Origin: Echinometra lucunter
Taxonomy: Eukaryota > Echinodermata > Echinoidea > Camarodonta > Echinometridae
Reading direction: 5' to 3'
Length of the DNA: 64,000 nucleotides
Assembly (NCBI GenBank): GCA_029962745.1
Contig: CM057152.1
Coordinates: 20,514,810-20,578,809 of the forward strand
Shown here: positions 42,301 through 49,098 of the stretch, piece after piece
Layout of the letters: every line of letters begins with the position of its first letter
How positions within the stretch are numbered: position 1 is the first letter of the stretch
Position numbers and translations under genes: made by a program
The notes under the pieces: generated by a model
What the model was told of the DNA's origin: nothing
The model's input: only the letters and a program-made list of their open reading frames with translations
Databases searched by the model: none

Positions 42301-45300
42301 CTCTCATTAGATTTGGGGGTCACAAGGTCAAAGGTCAAGGTCGAAGATGTCATTGTATAAGTGAAAATAAATCAACATGAAGTGCCATTTACTTCTGATT
42401 TGGTAATGGCGGAGGCATAAAGTTCGACCACGCGTGGCCGAAGATTCATCTAGTTATACTCTGAATGAAAGATCATATTATCGATAATTAATTTTTTCTC
42501 TGAAGGCAGTCATGGCAACTGCTGAATAAACCCATTTGTAATGAATCAGTATTAATATATTGTTTTGGTAATTGCAATTCAACAAAACACAAGCAGACAA
42601 ACGTGCCACATGCTTAGTGGCAAGTTGACTTTACACGCTCATTTGACTGCTCCTCTGTATTTTGTTCTCCAGGATAACTTGAATTCTTATTTATATTCAT
42701 CGTAACTGGAATCTAAGCAGTTGGTAGGCTTAATGCATATCTTGTGACATAATTCCCACTGGCTTCATGTAAATGAGTGAATTGCCTGAAGAGGGAACAT
42801 CTGATGTCGTGCCAAGAAGAGCGTACTGTTTTGTGATGTCATGAATTTGTGCACATCTGTTCTCTTAGGCTTGATGATGTCGTCATTCTGGTAATTTTTG
42901 TATTTGCATAACGCAATCACTGCCTGCATTTTGTTTAAATGAAATAATATTTCTATACTTTGTGCATTTACTAAAGACGACAGGTATAAACCAAATATTT
43001 ACAGCCTCTGTACTAGTATCTGGTTAAACTATGGTGCCCTCAGTTACTAGAGTGCGACCATTGAAATAATTGCATTCACATTACTTCCTGGGTATCATAG
43101 TTTCCAACCAGACCCTCTCACATACCGCATCTCAAGATTCTAGGCCTCTGATTGGCCAAATCAGCAGGCATGAAATTCACTGCAGGCCCCGTTTCATAAA
43201 ACTCATTATCAGTAACAACTGCCACAATTCTATGACAAATTAGCTCTCAGCCAATCAGATGCAAGAATTTCAGTGGCTTACAACAGTTATTGCAACTTGT
43301 TATTGGTAACAAGTTTTATGAAACAGGGCCCAGATTGTCGGACACTTTAGTGAAAAACATTGATCAGGCATAATTTTGCTTGCGCGTACAAATCAGTGAT
43401 GCAATAGAAGCATACAAAGTTTACATTTATGTGCAGTGGGACTCGCACACTACTCTTAGATGCATAAAACTCCTTTTAAATGAATACGTTTTTGACAAGC
43501 ATATTTTGGTGAAATACCCGCTTTTGAGAATCCACAATCAGGATGTGGTGTATGTTACAAATATTACTGCTCAGTTTTTTGGCCACAATGTAAACTAAAG
43601 CTCATCGGTGATCTTGAGACTGCACTGTGCCCCTCCACCTTGCGCCATGGAGCATAGTGCAGTCTCGAGATCTCATTGGGCTATTGTTTCAGCCATACCC
43701 CTCAAAGTAGTATGCTTGCAGCATGTAATACAGCTGAAGATAGTAAATTTGATTTAGACACTTTGAAAAAGACTTGAATCATTGGAAAACTTTAGAATTA
43801 CTTTAAACAACCGGTCATATAAAATACAGTCACAATTCCTCATCTTGGAATTTCATTTGTTTGATAGTGAGTTCCCAAGTCAGCCAGGATAGTGTCTTTA
43901 CAGAAAGCTTTGACCAGGATTCGGAGAAGGGCACTACTGACCAAACGCCGGTGAAGAACTCCAACAGCGTTGAAGCACAAGACTCCTTTGAAAAAGAACC
44001 GTCGACCAATCATACCTCAGAGAACATGTCCAGCGATGAGAGGTCACACACCAGGGAGTCGGGACTGGAGACCGGTGAGACTGGTAACATAAGCCAGAGG
44101 GAGCAGGTTAACGGACGAGATGACGATGATGAGAATGGTTCGGAAGACAGCACTATGCCACCCTGGCTCAAAAATGTAAGTATACTTTATAGCTCCTTAC
44201 AAACCAAGGGTTCAACCTGTTGAATACTTAAAGGGGGTACCCAATGCTGAAACAATGTTAGCTCATTTAAAAGAGCATGATTCTATTAGCAGAAAATCAT
44301 CTGCCTAAAGTTTTTCAAAAAGTCGTGTTGCCAAGGAAACCCCCAAATGTGGTAAGATTTCAGGATATTTTTGACCCCTCAGCTGTGAACCCAGTTTCAA
44401 CTGGGTACCCACTTTGACGTCAAAATGACGTCGAAGTGGGTACCTTGTCGCGCAATTCTAGCAAAATGCGCGCAAGGTATAATACATATTGTACAGTCTA
44501 ACGCGCAGCACAACTGCAATGCACGAAGCTGGGTACCCACTTTTACGTCATACCTCATACTCAAATTTTTTGGTCAACTCTTGACTTTTCATGAGAAAAT
44601 TAGCCAAAATGCATTGATTTCAATTGAAAATCATCAAAATTTTAATGTTATTCTTCTTAGAATTCTATTCTCGATCATATATAAAAAATTTGTTTATCAT
44701 TGTGTAATCACTTTAACGTGAGATAACTTTGGTTGGAGTCTATGGAAAATGTGTGTTATACCAAAATGAAATTGTATCCAATTCGTTAAGCTCTTGTGTC
44801 AGATGCATTGTGCTAATATCACAGATCTTTTCATCCTGTAGGATGAAATACTATTAACCTTTTGAACACTATAAGCCTGACAACTCAGGCTAGGGTCCAT
44901 GGAAAATGGGTTTTATACTGAAGGTGTTGAATGCTCTGATTCTTCTGCATTTAACTGTATAGAAAATGTTTGTGATTAGTCTTTTTTCCCGAAGTCATGT
45001 TTGATGAGGAATTCTGTATCTGTTCAAGATGAAATGATGTAATGTAAAGACTATTGGGAATGGTTTCATTTCCATATCACCAGCATTTCTGATAGGTTTG
45101 ATCTGTGTTGCTTATTGTGCAGTGGGTTATGCAAGTGCTGTCAGAAGTGTTTTAACCCATTCGTGACAGGAAGTATTTAAAGCCTAATTTGATCAGCTTT
45201 TATTCTTCAAATTGGCAACACCAACATTTTTATTTTATTACTACATTTTTCTTATAAAACATCATGTATCTGAAATGAATATAAATTGACAGAAATTATG

Positions 45301-47675
45301 ATGAGAAGTCAAAAAGTTGCCAGTTTGTAGGGGATAACGGTGAGTTTAAACTCTCTGTCACATTGCCAATTTAAGGATTTTAATGCTTATTTTCCTTTAA
45401 AAAATCTTCAGCATCAAACAACGAATATTGACGCAACCAAAATGGGCACAGTTTGCATAGAATTTTTTGCTCTTTCTGCTCATGTATTTGGTATGATTTT
45501 TAGGGCTTTGCATCAAAAGTTATTAGGTCAAACCACAAAATGTGGACCTCTGTCACGAATGGGTTAATTGGCTAGTATTATTTCATATTTTTTTTAAAGG
45601 TAATTAGCTTCTTTCTGCATTTCCCAATCTGTATTTGAATCTCTTTTCACAGGAACTGGAGAAGGCTGAGTTCATCCCCATGCCGACGATAGAATCTACC
45701 AACAATGACAGCACAGATTCGGTCTTGCCCAACACTGCTGCGACCAACACCCAACTCAACTCCTCCGAAGACAGCCTGCCTTCAAACAAGCCAATCCTGG
45801 ACGGCACGAGCTGTTCAGACAGCGGCTTCCAGCGCCCTCACTTTGTGCCGCCTTTGAGCTTTGCGGCACTGTCGCAGTCCAGCGATTCCTTCAAGATGGG
45901 CTTGGCTCGAGATGTGGAGGTGGAAGCTCTCAGAGACAGGGTCACACAACTGGAGAATGATAATCAGAAGGTAAGTCATGGCATTAACCCATTCATGACA
46001 GAGGTCCACATTTTGTGGTTTGGCCTAATATCTTTTGATGCAAAGCCCTAAAAATCATACCAAATACATGAGCAGAAAGAGCAAAAAATTCTACGCAAAC
46101 TTTGCCCATTTTGGTTGCGTCAATATTCGTTGTTTGATGCTGAAAATTTTTTCAAGGAAAATAAGCATTAAAATCCTTAAATTGGCAATGTAATAGAAAG
46201 TTTAAAATCACCGTTTTCCCCTGCAAATTGGCAACTTTTTGACTTATCATAATTTCTGTCAATTTATATTCATTTCAGATACATGACATTTTATAAGAAA
46301 AATGTAGCAATAAAATAAAAATGTTGGTGTTGCCAATTTGAAGAATAAAAGCTGATCAAATTAGGTTTTAAATAATTCCTGTCACGAATGGGTTAAGCAA
46401 ATAATCGCTATTGATGAAGGTAATGGGAAAAAGTGTCACTTTCAAGGTGATCTGGAAGTAGCTATCTTTCCGAAGCGAAGCTGAGTACATTCAGCGTGTA
46501 CATTCAGATAGCTGAGAAAGTGATAGTTTGTCGAATTGCCTGAAACCAAAAGTTGATTGTTTGCTTTATATTCCACATCTGAAACCATTTAACTGTATAG
46601 AAATAAAAGGATATTAAATTTACTTCTCTACAAGAAAGAATTTTGGTTTACAAATCAAGTTTTAAAAACAGGAAAAGACATTCCGGCTGCATTGCAATGC
46701 CTGTTTGAGGTACGTATCTTGTGACGGTTTAGTGCACGCAAGACTTGCTTTGCCTCAACTCAACCCGTGTATACTGTGCAAGCTAATGTGACATCACAAA
46801 AGAAACAAAATAAGTATACTGTGACCTCACGCCAGCCACGTTGTGCAATAGGCAGTTGATAGTCCGAATTTGTGCGGTGCAATGCACTTTCATTTCGTGC
46901 ATACTCAAAATTATTGATAAAGTTTTGTGACTCTACTGAAGAGATCAGCGAAATACAAAAATACTGTCACCTACGAGTGCAACAAACTTTTCTTCTTGGG
47001 TGATTGATAGGTAAAATCACGTGCTTATCTTTTGACCAATCCTACAGCAAGATTCTTAGTATGTGGAATACAATGTTGTTTAGTCAGTTTGATGAAGGTT
47101 ACATATACGATGCTGTTGAGTCCTAAGTTGATTTTATTGTTTTTGAAAATTATGTGCAGTAATAAAATCAAGCTAGACAAGTGAGACTTGTCTTGACCTT
47201 TTATCACTCATGATCTTAATTGAAACATAGAATTCAAGAAAGTTTTGCAGTATATCTGAGCCCTTTGAGTTTTGACTGAAACATAGAATTCAAGAAAGTT
47301 TTGCTGTATATCCAAGCACTTTGGGTTTGGACTGAGACATAGAATTTCAGAAAGTTTTGCAGTATAGCCGAGTGCCTGAGGTATTGTCTGAAACATAGAA
47401 TTCTGGAAAGGTTTGTTGCATATCCAAACACTTTGGGTTTTGACTAAAACATAGAATTCTAGAAAGTTTTTGAGTATATCCAAGCACTTAGGGTTTTGGC
47501 TGAAACATAGAATTCTAGAAATTTTTGCAGTATATTCAAGCACCTTTGGTTTTGTGTCATTTTGTTTATTGTTGTTTTTTTCTCTCCTCAGCTCCTAAAC
47601 ATGGTCAACGACCAGCAAGCTCGTCTGCTGCAGCTGGAACAAAGGATGAGTCAGTTGGAGGGAACTGGAGTATGA
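12191..47675 (+). CDS. NEK9: NEK9 (Nercc1) serine/threonine kinase, complete 22-exon gene
   Basis: The coding exons join in frame to 970 residues. The kinase domain is about residues 31-285: glycine loop GKGAFGEAV (38-46), ATP lysine K60 in VVWKEV, helix-C E78, catalytic HRD at 153-155, DFG at 173-175, activation-loop T192 in VVGTP, and SPE at 197-199. An RCC1 seven-blade propeller follows at about 325-714, with repeated FGSxxxGxLG and SCGD motifs. Next come an acidic/serine-rich linker (715-840) containing [11 protein letters not shown], as in vertebrate NEK9, and a coiled coil (about 918-967). Length and order match NEK9 and exclude NEK8, which lacks the tail. In vertebrates NEK9 acts in mitosis upstream of NEK6/NEK7 for centrosome separation and spindle assembly; the role here is inferred. 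Every intron is GT-AG. The start is the first ATG giving the family N-terminus. Human NEK9 has DYG where this has DFG. Confidence 0.96.
12696..13141. repeat. Long-armed fold-back element in NEK9 intron 1
   Basis: Left arm (about 12,696-12,900) and right arm (about 12,938-13,141) are reverse complements at roughly 90% over about 200 bp, starting GCTTACCGATTTT and ending AAAATCGGTAAGC. The short loop is CAA-rich. The transcript would form a long dsRNA hairpin. Confidence 0.85.
13455..13639. repeat. Dispersed repeat, copy also at about 63,050-63,240 (inverted)
   Basis: The stretch with AGCAACATTGCCAATCTGAG and AAACTTTCATAACTTTCTC recurs in inverse orientation at the right end of the window. Confidence 0.65.
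13640..13973. repeat. Fold-back MITE, 'AAGGTGCGTT' family
   Basis: TAAGGTGCGTTAAATATGAG pairs with CCCCATATCTGAACGCACCTTTA. Inner GTGGCGCCAC/GTGGCACCAC pair. Related to the element at 51,430. Confidence 0.65.
14065..14242 (+). CDS. NEK9: NEK9 exon 2: catalytic lysine and helix C
   Basis: Acceptor acag, donor gtaagt. Encodes 53-111 plus part of G112, with [14 protein letters not shown] and the hinge MEYCNG. Confidence 0.95.
14560..15690 (+). repeat. Degenerate tandem repeats carrying AGGTCAAAGGTCA
   Basis: Two arrays in NEK9 intron 2. The first has about three units of 140-180 bp (AAGGTCAAAGGTC at about 14,622 and 14,805; a diverged copy near 14,950). The second has three units of about 180 bp starting near 15,238, 15,415 and 15,600, marked by 'CCATGAAACTTGT' and 'ATTTCAGGTCACA'. 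Confidence 0.7.
16610..16665 (+). CDS. NEK9: NEK9 exon 3
   Basis: A 56-bp exon after tatttacag, closing G112 and encoding [18 protein letters not shown]. Donor gtaaac. Confidence 0.93.
18144..18623 (+). repeat. TTAA-flanked element A, copy 1
   Basis: Begins AGGGGGTACCCAATGCTG and ends TGTGTAATCACT, flanked by TTAA on both sides. Carries an inner palindrome around GACGTCAAAATGACGTC. Confidence 0.75.
20088..20158 (+). CDS. NEK9: NEK9 exon 4
   Basis: Encodes [18 protein letters not shown] and runs into the HR of the HRD motif. Acceptor cttgcag, donor gtatag, phase 2. Confidence 0.95.
20469..20571 (+). CDS. NEK9: NEK9 exon 5: catalytic loop and DFG
   Basis: Completes HRDIKTLN, then [11 protein letters not shown] and KMAET. 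Acceptor catttcag, donor gtaagg. Confidence 0.96.
20822..20882. repeat. (TTTC)n microsatellite before exon 6
   Basis: A TTTC array ending about 20 bp before the exon 6 acceptor; it extends the polypyrimidine tract. Confidence 0.9.
20904..20953 (+). CDS. NEK9: NEK9 exon 6: activation segment
   Basis: A 50-bp exon encoding [17 protein letters not shown]192 aligns with the activating T210 of human NEK9. A TTTC microsatellite sits about 20 bp upstream of the acceptor. Confidence 0.95.
21666..21747 (+). CDS. NEK9: NEK9 exon 7: kinase helix F region
   Basis: Encodes [19 protein letters not shown] and RRVFEAS. Acceptor cttccag, donor gtaaga, phase 0. Confidence 0.95.
21791..22210. mobile_element. 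MITE with TA target duplication
   Basis: AAGCCCGCTGCACACTATAC at the left matches the reverse complement of the right end (TATGGTGTGCGGCGGGCTT), with TA on both sides. A truncated copy is at 63,456-63,716. Confidence 0.75.
22350..22387. repeat. (GCGAT)n microsatellite
   Basis: About seven GCGAT units in intron 7, just after the TA-flanked MITE. Confidence 0.9.
22388..24275 (+). other. NEK9 intron 7, right part
   Basis: Apart from the fold-back at 23,211 and an AAT/AAC-rich simple stretch (23,920-24,045), I see nothing coding here. Confidence 0.6.
23211..23346. repeat. Fold-back MITE, 'GCATTTCATCAAGTG' family
   Basis: GAGCATTTCATCAAGTGTCT pairs with AGACACTTGATGAAATGCCC. The core CATCTGATTGGCTGAGAGCA is shared with the GGGCCC family. 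Confidence 0.75.
24276..24380 (+). CDS. NEK9: NEK9 exon 8: kinase C-lobe
   Basis: 35 codons (233-267) starting [18 protein letters not shown] and ending LVKQLLAK. Acceptor tttttacag, donor gtaggg. Confidence 0.95.
24381..25764 (+). other. NEK9 intron 8
   Basis: A short GT run (24,535-24,549) and a partial 'GGTATACCGGTATTG' palindromic fragment (about 25,517-25,585). No coding signal. Confidence 0.6.
25765..25829 (+). CDS. NEK9: NEK9 exon 9: end of kinase domain
   Basis: Encodes [17 protein letters not shown], the DPxxRPS signature that ends the kinase C-lobe. Donor gtaaga, phase 2. Confidence 0.95.
25843..25893. repeat. (CT)n plus G run
   Basis: CT microsatellite followed by a G tract, just after the exon 9 donor. 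Confidence 0.9.
26316..26424 (+). CDS. NEK9: NEK9 exon 10: kinase-RCC1 linker
   Basis: Encodes a basic linker starting [11 protein letters not shown] and ending PVVTFTNSE. Basic residues (VRKAKSQ) lie where vertebrate NEK9 has a nuclear-localisation-like stretch. Donor gtatgt. Confidence 0.92.
27005..27430. repeat. Fold-back repeat with 'GAGGGCAA' motifs
   Basis: GGAGAGGGCAACATTTG and TTGCCCTCT motifs occur in both orientations at each end, in NEK9 intron 10. Boundaries are uncertain. Confidence 0.45.
28656..29067. mobile_element. MITE with 26-bp terminal inverted repeats
   Basis: AACGTAGATGAGGTTTACGG... at the left matches the reverse complement of the right end with one mismatch. The interior has direct CGAAACGACG and GTATAACG motifs. 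Confidence 0.75.
29279..29416 (+). CDS. NEK9: NEK9 exon 11: RCC1 blade
   Basis: 46 codons: [17 protein letters not shown], then [20 protein letters not shown]. Acceptor ccattag, donor gtaagt. Confidence 0.95.
29442..30043. mobile_element. TTAA-flanked MITE with about 27-bp TIRs
   Basis: AGGCCAAGTCCACAGCAAG at the left matches the reverse complement of the right end with one mismatch. TTAA flanks both sides (29,438-29,441 and 30,044-30,047). Starts 25 bp after the exon 11 donor. A partial relative is at about 32,778-32,960. Confidence 0.8.
30117..31345 (-). mobile_element. TTAA-flanked element A, copy 2, with nested insertion
   Basis: Inverse orientation to copies 1 and 3, with TTAA on both sides. 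The element is interrupted after about 24 bp by a separate repeat and resumes at about 30,888 with TGATATATGATCGAG. Confidence 0.8.
30140..30887 (+). mobile_element. 'ATGCCTCCGCCCACCG' repeat, nested copy
   Basis: Begins TATGCCTCCGCCCACCGTAG (which pairs with GGAGGCAT inside and at the end), has a CCGT run, then three to four degenerate units with 'AAGGTCAAAGGTCA', and ends GCGGAGGCATAAATTTCGA. Second copy at 42,025. Confidence 0.75.
31890..32390. repeat. Fold-back element, 'CCCTGTTTT' ends
   Basis: CCCTGTTTTTACGAAGTGAC pairs with GTCACTTCGTGAAAACAGGG. Inner sequence also holds TTTTCACAAAGTGACGG. No clear target duplication. Confidence 0.7.
32583..32727 (+). CDS. NEK9: NEK9 exon 12: RCC1 blade
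   Basis: Encodes [13 protein letters not shown], then [12 protein letters not shown]. Acceptor cacaattag, donor gtcagt, phase 1. Confidence 0.94.
33495..33722 (+). CDS. NEK9: NEK9 exon 13: RCC1 blade with acidic insert
   Basis: Encodes [17 protein letters not shown], an acidic stretch at about 439-453, then [12 protein letters not shown] and [10 protein letters not shown]. Donor gtaagt. Confidence 0.95.
34235..34281 (+). CDS. NEK9: NEK9 exon 14
   Basis: A 47-bp exon encoding the rest of [16 protein letters not shown]. Acceptor gatacag, donor gtaatg, phase 0. Confidence 0.94.
34296..34612 (+). repeat. Dispersed repeat shared by introns 14 and 15
   Basis: 'CCCTTCTATGAATATT', 'GGAATTAGTTGTAAGGAAGA' and 'TTGCCAGTCC' recur in order at 35,801-36,318. 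Possibly one element plus a diverged copy. Confidence 0.6.
35404..35580 (+). repeat. CT-rich tract before exon 15
   Basis: About 170 bp of TCTC/CTTG-rich sequence ending 5 bp before the exon 15 start; it serves as a very long polypyrimidine tract. Confidence 0.85.
35586..35747 (+). CDS. NEK9: NEK9 exon 15: RCC1 blade
   Basis: 54 codons with [15 protein letters not shown] and [15 protein letters not shown]-rich tract of about 170 bp lies directly before its acceptor. Confidence 0.95.
35801..36318 (+). repeat. Dispersed repeat, second copy
   Basis: Second copy of the intron 14 repeat, with an extra GC-richer middle section. Confidence 0.6.
36597..37080. repeat. Compound dispersed repeat
   Basis: Contains 'ATTACCAACTATTCAGTTCA' and 'GTCAGGCAAGCCTC' (also at 57,840-58,235), plus a segment with 'GGTTTATATCCGCCATCTT' that recurs inverted at about 42,770-43,110. 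Confidence 0.55.
37633..37741 (+). CDS. NEK9: NEK9 exon 16: RCC1 blade
   Basis: Encodes [17 protein letters not shown], then [14 protein letters not shown]. Acceptor ttcttttag, donor gtaagt, phase 1. Confidence 0.95.
38094..39497. mobile_element. Non-autonomous hAT-type transposon
   Basis: Ends CAGGGATGCCAG and CTGGCATCCCTG are perfect 12-bp inverted repeats. They are flanked by an exact 8-bp duplication, TATTTAGT (38,086-38,093 and 39,498-39,505). TIR start and TSD length fit the hAT superfamily. No transposase open frame remains in its 1.4 kb. Confidence 0.9.
40245..40406 (+). CDS. NEK9: NEK9 exon 17: RCC1 blade
   Basis: Encodes [19 protein letters not shown], then [16 protein letters not shown]. 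Acceptor tcatag, donor gtaagc. Confidence 0.95.
40436..40583. repeat. GGGCCC/TTTCATAAAACTTG MITE, copy 2
   Basis: Inverted ends CATTTCATAAAACTTGTTAT and ATAACAAGTTTTATGAAAC; core CATCTGATTGGCTGAGAGCA. Confidence 0.75.
40590..41040 (-). repeat. Partial copy of the piggyBac-like MITE of intron 20
   Basis: Shares 'GTGTGGTTTGGTCCAATAAC', 'TTAAATTGGCAATG' and 'AATTTGAAGAA' with the elements at 45,156 and 45,988. The terminal inverted repeats are not intact. Confidence 0.65.
41151..41324 (+). CDS. NEK9: NEK9 exon 18: last RCC1 blade
   Basis: Encodes [19 protein letters not shown], then [20 protein letters not shown]. Human NEK9 has the closely matching PIFGSLHHVPDLSCRGWHT. Donor gtaact. Confidence 0.95.
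41330..41570. repeat. Probable MITE, 'CTACTGTAAATCCAGAAATA'
   Basis: Sequence with CGCGAAAAT/ATTTTCGCG motifs immediately after the exon 18 donor. Limits are uncertain. Confidence 0.45.
41946..42008 (+). CDS. NEK9: NEK9 exon 19
   Basis: 63 bp encoding [20 protein letters not shown] and K. RSPR is a minimal proline-directed kinase site. Donor gtaaac. Confidence 0.93.
42025..42456 (+). repeat. 'ATGCCTCCGCCCACCG' repeat, copy 2
   Basis: Starts TATGCCTCCGCCCACCGTAG 16 bp after the exon 19 donor and ends GGCGGAGGCATAAAGTTCGA. Contains a (CCGT)n run and AAGGTCAAAGGTCA. A short fragment is at about 34,069-34,115. Confidence 0.75.
43184..43332. repeat. GGGCCC/TTTCATAAAACTTG MITE, copy 3
   Basis: Inverted ends GGCCCCGTTTCATAAAACTC and AGTTTTATGAAACAGGGCCC. 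Confidence 0.75.
43868..44175 (+). CDS. NEK9: NEK9 exon 20: acidic/serine linker
   Basis: Encodes residues 735-837, a disordered Ser/Glu/Asp-rich segment ending PPWLKN. Acceptor gatag, donor gtaagt, phase 0. Confidence 0.92.
44232..44712 (+). repeat. TTAA-flanked element A, copy 3
   Basis: Same orientation and length as copy 1, with TTAA on both sides, in NEK9 intron 20. Confidence 0.8.
45156..45563 (+). mobile_element. piggyBac-like MITE upstream of exon 21
   Basis: TIRs CCCATTCGTGACAG and CTGTCACGAATGGG, each flanked by TTAA. TTAA duplications and CCC-starting TIRs fit piggyBac. Ends 89 bp before exon 21. Confidence 0.82.
45653..45970 (+). CDS. NEK9: NEK9 exon 21: [11 protein letters not shown] motif and start of coiled coil
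   Basis: 318 bp, exactly 106 codons, phase 0 at both ends. Starts [11 protein letters not shown] (human ELENAEFIPMP) and ends with heptads [17 protein letters not shown]. Flanked on both sides by inverted copies of one MITE. Confidence 0.95.
45988..46392 (-). mobile_element. piggyBac-like MITE downstream of exon 21, inverted
   Basis: Reverse-complement copy of the 45,156 element, about 90% alike by eye, with TTAA on both sides. Starts 17 bp after the exon 21 donor. Confidence 0.82.
47221..47556. repeat. 56-bp minisatellite, six units
   Basis: Units begin at 47,221, 47,277, 47,333, 47,389, 47,445 and 47,501, each near TGAAACATAGAATTC, an exact 56-bp period. Ends 35 bp before exon 22. Confidence 0.92.
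47592..47675 (+). CDS. NEK9: NEK9 exon 22: end of coiled coil, stop
   Basis: Encodes [19 protein letters not shown], then SQLEGTGV and TGA. Acceptor ctcctcag. It has no tail carrying the LC8-binding KGTQT of the vertebrate protein. Confidence 0.93.
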   Translation, partial: LLNMVNDQQARLLQLEQRMSQLEGTGV

Positions 47676-48622
47676 TCGGTCTTTCTACTGCCGAATAACT
47701 TTCACAAATGACATTATAGCTGCATTTTGCTTGAGGGACTGTTGTTTACAAGTGACAGAAACCGAGGCCATTCCGGAGATGGTCATAATGGCAAGAAATA
47801 TTATGAAGTGATCTTCAGCAATGGAGGATTTGCTGACTGGATGAGATTCAGCAATGTCTTCATGGATAACCCTTCAAGAGGACTCCAAGATTTGGGGGAC
47901 AATCCCTTGAAACTCTGAATAATCACTGCATTCATTTGGAATAGAATCATCTTGATTTTACCCGTATGTAGGACTGCTTCTGTGCACAAATTGCTGATAT
48001 CAATATGCCTTTCAGGAAGGAAACTCCTTGTGACTTTCCATCATAAGCCCTGTTCAAAGTATGCTGAACCAGTCTGTACAGTTCATTATGACAAGTTGTG
48101 CCTATGACTTTTCAAATTACTGAAGTGTTCACATATCCAAGATATTTATAGGATCATGGCATTATTTATATATTTTCAAATCATACAGCAGTCATATCTT
48201 GGAGAAATTTGTACAGCCGTTTTCTTTATTTTTATAGTGAAACCATCCAACCACATGTCCGCTTCCAGTGCATTTCATATCACAACTGTTATGTGACATA
48301 GAAGTATGATGATTATAGGATGGTCCCAGGACACAAAGAACTGTCTGCCACCATGAAGTTAATGGTGAAGTTGGTTATTTTGTACTTTTCCCACTTCCAA
48401 CCACATGTTGGCTTCCAATGCACGTCATATCACATCGGTTGTGTAACATAGAATTGAGATGATAGTAGAATGGACCCAGTACAGAAAGAAGTGTCCATTG
48501 CCTTGAAATTGAAGCTGAAGTTGGTTCTTTGTACTTTTTTCCCCACTTTGTAGTTACAGTCTTAGTACTCAGCGCATACCAAACCATTTATCCCTGGACT
48601 GACACTTGCTCCAGGCTGTATA

Positions 48623-49098
48623 ACACTCTAAAAACAAATGTAGTCAAATTTGACTGACTAGTACTACTCTAGTCAAAGGGACACATTTCCAGTCAAAATG
48701 ACTAGATTCTGGTAAAATATTTTGACTAGTCTACCGGATCATACAGGCACCAACACTAACCTGACTTGATTCTAATAAAATTGACTAGAATTTTGATAAA
48801 GGTTTGGTTAATATTTACTAGAATTCTGGTCATTTTCACTAGAATCTAGTCACATATGACTAGTAAAGAGTAAGTTCCCAGGGGATCCCGTGTTCTAGTC
48901 ATATAAGTTAGTAGAATTCTGGACATTTTTAGAATTTAGAATTGTGTCAATTTTGACTAGAAAAGTGTTCGTTCTTCGTTAAATTGACTAGAATTCTGGT
49001 CATTCTGACTAGAATCTAGTCATATTTGACTAGAAAAGAGTAAGTTCCCTTGTGATCTGGTAATCTAGTCAAATCTGACTAATTTGTTTTTAGAGTGT
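48623..49098. mobile_element. MITE with perfect 17-bp TIRs in the probable 3' UTR
   Basis: ACACTCTAAAAACAAAT and ATTTGTTTTTAGAGTGT are exact inverted ends. The interior is built of repeated CTAGTCA/TGACTAG and TAGAATTCTGGTCA motifs. No clear target duplication. Confidence 0.8.

Noticed and set aside
12191..47675. NEK8 as identity of the kinase-RCC1 gene
   Set aside because: NEK8 is shorter and lacks the C-terminal coiled coil and the [11 protein letters not shown] motif seen here.
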